NCBI GenBank assembly: GCA_020746875.1
Contig: JAGTJL010000004.1
Location: forward strand, 2,666,001 to 2,730,000
Reading direction: 5' to 3'
Source of the DNA: Rhexocercosporidium sp. MPI-PUGE-AT-0058
Lineage: Eukaryota; Ascomycota; Leotiomycetes; Helotiales
Length of the DNA stretch: 64,000 nt
The stretch's first letter is position 1; the number at the start of each line of letters is the position of its first letter. A program made the translations under genes and the position numbers. This document shows, piece by piece, positions 58,974 through 64,000 of the stretch. Under the pieces are notes generated by a model. It ran no database searches. It was not told the DNA's origin and saw only the letters and a program-made list of their open reading frames with translations.

Positions 58974-61204
58974 TCACCGCTGCGAACTTCCTTGAGCCGT
59001 TTTACTTGCATTACTCTGACTCTCTGCTGGTATTTCAAGAATTTCGACGATATGCTGCTTCGAAAGCCATGCATCATCAGGAGTAAACCACCAAGAAAGG
59101 AGTGCAAAAATAGTCACAGCGCCCATAATAACAGGAGCATCTATTACGAAGGTCAATTTTTGATATCTCGTACGGAGGAATATCAGGACTTACAGTTCAG
59201 CGTCTCTCCCGTCACTGGGAATTCATAAGGTGAGAACAATACAGCGACAACCCACGCATTCCAGAAAATCCCTATGAACTGAAATGGCCTGCTCAGTCGA
59301 CCCAGACTCCATCGCGACTTCGGGAAATTCTTGGGTGTGATGAAGAATCGTCCGAAACAGATCAAACCGTACGCGGCCGCGGATGGAACGCCGGCTGCGG
59401 AAATGAGAGATGTGAAGGCTACTGAAGAAGGTAGGATGGTGCAGGTGACCAGCGAGGCGATCATCAAGATTACGAGAACAGCATTTCGCGGCTGGCCTTC
59501 TGCTGAGACTTGGGAGACCCAGCTTGAGAAGGGAAGAACTCCATCACGAGCTACGGCGAAGACAAGGCGAGAGGCAGCGACGATGGCGATTGCTGTGTTC
59601 TGTTTCTCATCAGAGATGCCAGATCGCAAGAGGTAGGATATACTCACAAACCATAGAGCAACAATACAGATAATGTTCATAAAGACGTGACCACCTTGTC
59701 CGAGAATCACAGCGTACAGTGGAACGAAAGGTTGGGGGGAGCCAAACGAGAAGAGAATGTCCGGGCCAGGCTGAGCGCATTTAGCACTAGAAACACAACG
59801 ATAACTCGAAAAAGGTACGTACCACACAGAACAGAAAGAGAATGATGGTGAGGAACCCACCAATGCCACTGATTACTGTACTCCAGAAGATACCCTTGGC
59901 AGCATTAACACTGGCATTCTTTGTTTCCTCAGCAACATGACCTGATGCATCAAAGCCGATCAGAATACCGGCAGTGGCAAGGTATGACAGACACCAGTTC
60001 CATGCTGGGGGTGCCCCTGTCCCGTTATACGTTGTCATGAATGCTTCATGCGCCGTGCGAAACCCGTAGGTATTTACTGTGCCAATCGGAAGCCAGACAA
60101 GATTTAATAAGAAGTCGAGGATTACAAAAGAGCTTGAGAGATAGAATACGAAGCGGAACAATCTTGCTGTGCATATCGTTAGAAGTGGAAAGAAGATTGC
60201 TGCGAGAAAATACTGACGAGGTAGGAAATTTACGAGAACTGCTAGTGCCAGCATGACCTCTGTACAGATCCATTGTACAGCTCAGAATTTGATGTTGCTT
60301 GCATCTGAAGGAAAATTCACATTGAATACCGTGATTTCCTGCATAATTAGAGTGGCTTTGCACTTAAGCATTCTCGAGACTTACAGAGAGCATATAGTTG
60401 ACAGCTGCTTGTGTGTTGCCTGACCAGAAATTAGCTGATGAAGAGATTGACCGAGGTGAACTGTCTTACTAGCACAAAATGTTGTCCATGCAGTTGTGGA
60501 CCACTAAGAAGCAGTTAAAATCAAGGTAATGGAAAGTCCTGTTTCATGTTCGGGCGAAATAAAAACAGCTTCTCCCATTTTCTGAAGCAGGCTTTCGAAC
60601 ACACTCACCCACGCAACAATGAAACCCATGAGTCGTCCATATTTTGGCCCACCTGCCTCAGCTGCCCATAAATAGATCGATCCAGCTGAAGGTAATGACG
60701 AGCAGGTCTCTGCAATGACCGCAGCGGTGATAAACGTAAAGACGCACGTAATGACATAACTCGTCCAATATGCCAAATTGCCACCGGCGGCGATACCGGT
60801 ACTAAAAGTCACTCTCACGCCGCCAACAAAATACAGCGCAGCTAGAATCCTGTTACATTTAATTCACAAAGTCTGAATTCGATGCTTGGCTCACCAAAAG
60901 TGGTTGAGAAATTTTCCAATAGTCCATACGTTCGATGGAGGATCTGATAAGAGTTACTACGGAATTCACTACGTCCCTCTGTGTGGACTATACAGGCTTG
61001 TAACCGATGTTTCTCTATGTTCATCGCATTAGAATCTCAAACAAATGTGAATTTTCGGGAATGCTATATTACCAATAATGCGTCATCGGCTTTATCTTGA
61101 AGTTGTTCTCTCGATCCTTCTTCCGACGAGTTGGCATCATCGAGTGATCTTCTGATGCTTAACGGTCCTGGAGCTGCAAGTTCCGAAATGGTTCCGGACG
61201 ACAT
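58974..61204 (-). CDS. APC-family amino-acid/polyamine-type permease with one in-frame stop
   Basis: Multi-pass plasma or vacuolar membrane transporter of the amino acid-polyamine-choline superfamily, near GABA/polyamine permeases. About ten exons. The first are 61204-61073, a 21-base micro-exon 61014-60994 (RNIGYKP), 60943-60895, then one from 60841. Hydrophobic segments run through YFVGGVRVTFSTGIAAGGNL, AETCSSLPSAGSIYLWAAEA, GILIGFDASGHVAEETKNAS, AASRLVFAVARDGVLPFSSW and APVIMGAVTIFALLSWWF. GFDASGHVAEET is the family signature. All junction phases examined agree. In the exon near 60340-60170 the frame meets TGA at 60284-60282, between NIKF and AVQWICTEVM, where relatives as I recall them have Arg (CGA to TGA). 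The gene is therefore either a recent pseudogene or carries a sequence error; all else is intact. Confidence 0.8.
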
Positions 61205-62893
61205 ATTGTCCACTGAATAGAAATATCAAGACCTTAAAATACACTTGCAATGGCCAAGCCTCAACTTGTCATGAAATAAAGAAGGTACATCTGGAATTTT
61301 CGAACGATAAAAAAATCGGGTCGGGTATGTCGGCAGATTTATCATGGCGTGCCTCGCTTATTTAGGGTCCGCTATTTCAAGCGGAAGGCGGGACATAACA
61401 GGTAGGAGCATGTGGTACGTTATCAATATGGTCCAGGGAGTAATTGTTTGGTTGGAAGGAGTTTCTGGCATTTACTGAATTTGTTTAACAGGCACAGTAT
61501 GTATGTTTTCAATAGATATGACGCACGATTTGAGTTTCATCTTGCGAGAGATCAGTCACACGATTAGCACACGCTGACCCCCCTGTACTCAATATGGCCC
61601 AGAAAACGATATGTTTTTAACTCCATTTGATTGGGAGAATAAGAAAAGAATGAGTAAGAAAGAAAGGCTAGGTCTGAGTCGAAGGTACTTAAAAGAGAGG
61701 TTTGACGTTACAGAGAAGATGGTCATGTGGATGTATGTTTCTGTACTACTGTGAATGAAAGTAACCGTATTTCTGAAAGTTCCAAATATAAATAGCAAGT
61801 TAAAACACAAGATAAAAAGAACAAGTGGAATGATTGCGAGGTGGGAAATGTCTAAGCAAAATTTGCAAGTGATGTTTACTTACATTGATGTGATGCCAAG
61901 AAAGAATAGGCAACAAGAAACAGAGGTCCAGACACAGCCTCAAGACTATTATTCTGGCATGCCAAGTCTTTCATGTAGGTGATGGTAGTTGTATGCGTTT
62001 CCCGGAAAGTCTGCACATTACCTGTTGTACGGCTTGAGCTAATCTTGCTCACGGCCGCCACAAAGGGTGTGGTTGGACTGTCTTACTTTTTACTACCCTT
62101 GGATGGTCTGGCGCTTCGAGTCATTTCGCTTTGGGAAAGAAACAGCGTCTGCTTGTGTGCTAGTTAGAGTGGTTGCACTTCTTGTAATTCTGCTCTGAGA
62201 ATTGATAATGCTGGTGCTTAACGAGGGTTGTGTGTGGAGAGTGGTGTCTCTGGGTCGTGCATTGTGATAACTTAGGCATATATATAAATATGTTCTGAAA
62301 AAGGAATTTAATAGAGAAGAGACGAAATAAGAATGAAGTGGACAATTGCTGCTAACTGCTGACTGCTGACTGCTGACTGGAGGAATAAATCATAGAATCA
62401 AGGACACTTTGTACTTGTACCTAATGCCACGAAGGCAATGCGCCAACGAAGAAAAACATTCTGACAATGCCATCAATGAGTGAACGTTGGCTTCCAACAA
62501 CAAGATTTTTTTAATTAACAATCGAAGATTGAAGATCAAGATACAAAGCGGCTTTCCCGCGTCGTTCAAAGTGATACAGGCTGGTGAAAAGACTAGAAAT
62601 GTCAACAAAAAACACAATGACTCATTCAAAAAGAAATCTCAGAGGTAACAATGTTTCTTTGAACTCAGCTCTACACCAAGCTTGGTTTTTCTCCTCCTTG
62701 CTGACCTCATTCTTCGTAGAAGATTATCGCGAAGGAAGATTTACGAGTCAGCCCTCGTTAGCTATCTCGGTTCCCGGTGTGACAGAGCAGAGCTCATCAG
62801 ATAGAACCCTTGTCACATAACTCTACAGTGTAGACTTTGTCGCAAAAATTATTAGTACAAGGCTGATGACTGATCCTATCAACACCAATCAAT
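61205..62893. other. Gap between permease and Hsp70-like genes
   Basis: About 1.7 kb, AT-rich, without a recognised gene. A short tandem repeat of CTGCTGA-type units lies near 62349-62380. Confidence 0.5.
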
Positions 62894-64000
62894 CTAGAAA
62901 TCCTCTTTGTACTCAGCCTCCACAGCAGCGAGAATCTCATCTCCGTACATAACAACAAAATCCAAGGAACCTTTACCCAAATGAATAAAGAGATCGAAAT
63001 TACAGTTTCGCCATTTCTGGCCTGTGAGAGGGTTTCGGTACGATTGTTCCATCCACAATTTGGTGCACGACACACTGTAATGGAGCTCGCACAACTCATG
63101 GACGTCTGAAAGAATGTCAGTAACAAAGCATTATTCAGTAAAGATCTATTATTTGTACATACTTTTGGTTTTCCGAGGCGGCGGTTTAGCTTCTTCGCAG
63201 CAGAATAACCCCGTCGAGAATTTTCTGTCACCTGCATCCCAGAATCCAACTTGAACACTGTCATACACTCGCCGAGCAAGCACACGGCCTTCTTCAATCT
63301 TGTCGCCCTATTTTCGGATCAGTATTTGCGCTTCACGTTCGCGAAAAATATCACTAACAATCTCAAGTATCCACATCATCTGATTCCTTGCTCTGTAAAT
63401 ACCCTCTGAGTCGTCCATAAAACGATCTTCAAGAAGATGCCGAGATGGATCAAAAGGAACTGATACTGGGAACCCGTAGCTGTATCTTGCAATCCTGGAT
63501 ACAACCTTCGGAGGACGACCAAGCGCACCGCCAATCCCCTCCAGACCTGCCAGAGTTGCCCCTCGACAAATGGATGACCATCTAAACATCGTCAGTCTAT
63601 ACCAGGCGTTTCACTTTGTATTCTGATATGACTTACGCTCCCTGTACTCTGAAGATGTGTGTTCCATCTGACTTATGACAATTCGCGACCCGATCGTGGA
63701 GGTATTTGCTTTCCCCAAATCCACCAACTAGCAAAATGGCCTTTTATGGTCAGCGAATGTCTTTGTTGACAAATCAAATTTGCACATACTTCAACGCTTT
63801 TGTTTTGCTTCTTGATCTGGGATATCTGGTTGGCGATTAGTGCTTCGATTTGTAAGAAAACATGGTCGAAGATGCCCTGTAACGCAGACCTAAATTGTCA
63901 ACCAGATGTCCCTACTGCTGGGATATGGACTTACTTCTTGAGTACAATCGTATTGTCATCAATATCATTCAGGGGGTCGTCCTCCACCCCGAAAAGGTCA
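62894..64000 (-). CDS. Hsp70-like actin-fold ATPase, C-terminal part, cut by window edge
   Basis: Member of the divergent fungal Hsp70-like family (actin-like ATPase domain) that is expanded in filamentous ascomycetes; cellular role mostly unknown. The start lies right of base 64000. Recognisable exons on the minus strand: one ending near 63641 with AILLVGGFGESKYLHDRV, the nucleotide-binding GGFG motif, and HIFRVQGA; then about 63582-63361 with WSSICRGATLAGLEGIGGAL and ARYSYGFPVSVPFD; 63306-63163 starting GDKIEEGRVLARRVYDSVQV; and 63105-62894 ending AVEAEYKEDF. The canonical SBD EEVD tail is absent, as in this divergent family. The first residues and the ATPase N-lobe cannot be judged. Confidence 0.85.

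Overview
This 64 kb window reads as nuclear DNA of a filamentous ascomycete (Pezizomycotina). Genes carry short GT-AG introns, mostly about 45-100 bases with some over 120, and include 9, 12 and 21 base exons. The gene set is fungal: a p150-Glued/RO-3-type dynactin subunit, a Tom1-type HECT ligase, a Gyp5-type TBC protein, and single copies of eS6, Ctf8 and PRPP synthetase. Placement closer than Pezizomycotina (perhaps Leotiomycetes) is only a guess.

Bases 1-15,000 look like part of a secondary-metabolite cluster. A modular polyketide synthase (KS-AT-DH visible) runs off the left edge. A divergent 2-oxoglutarate/Fe(II) oxygenase follows, then a three-repeat Myb protein, a 14-TM-type MFS exporter and a short-chain dehydrogenase. 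The three intergenic regions of this block share an unusual cis element: 6-bp half-sites of type C(A/G)GAC(T/C) (complement AGTCYG), repeated in the same orientation with exactly 5-bp spacers, so one site per 11 bp. It occurs as six clusters of two to three units in the PKS/oxygenase promoter, three units between Myb and MFS, and four units just upstream of the dehydrogenase. I see no such array elsewhere. This is the best candidate here for an undescribed regulatory system. AT-rich, gene-free DNA lies inside the block (8.5-9.7 kb) and at its right edge (15.0-15.5 kb), with a G-rich minisatellite and a small element with inverted termini near 10.1-10.4 kb.

Bases 15,560-16,360 hold a broken ankyrin-repeat gene. 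From 16.6 kb the region is mostly housekeeping: a GPI-type fasciclin protein, a TBC Rab-GAP, the 12.8 kb gene for a 4,168-residue HECT E3 ligase, PRPP synthetase, ribosomal protein eS6, two small unrecognised membrane proteins (102 and 90 residues), a cupin, Ctf8, a dienelactone hydrolase-like protein, a decayed F-box gene, dynactin p150, a secreted phosphoesterase/acid phosphatase-like protein, an amino-acid/polyamine-type permease with one in-frame stop, and the 3' end of an Hsp70-like gene cut by the right edge.

Most spliced models were checked by hand: exon lengths sum to whole codons and junction phases agree. No transcript data were available. No tRNA, rRNA or CRISPR array was recognised.
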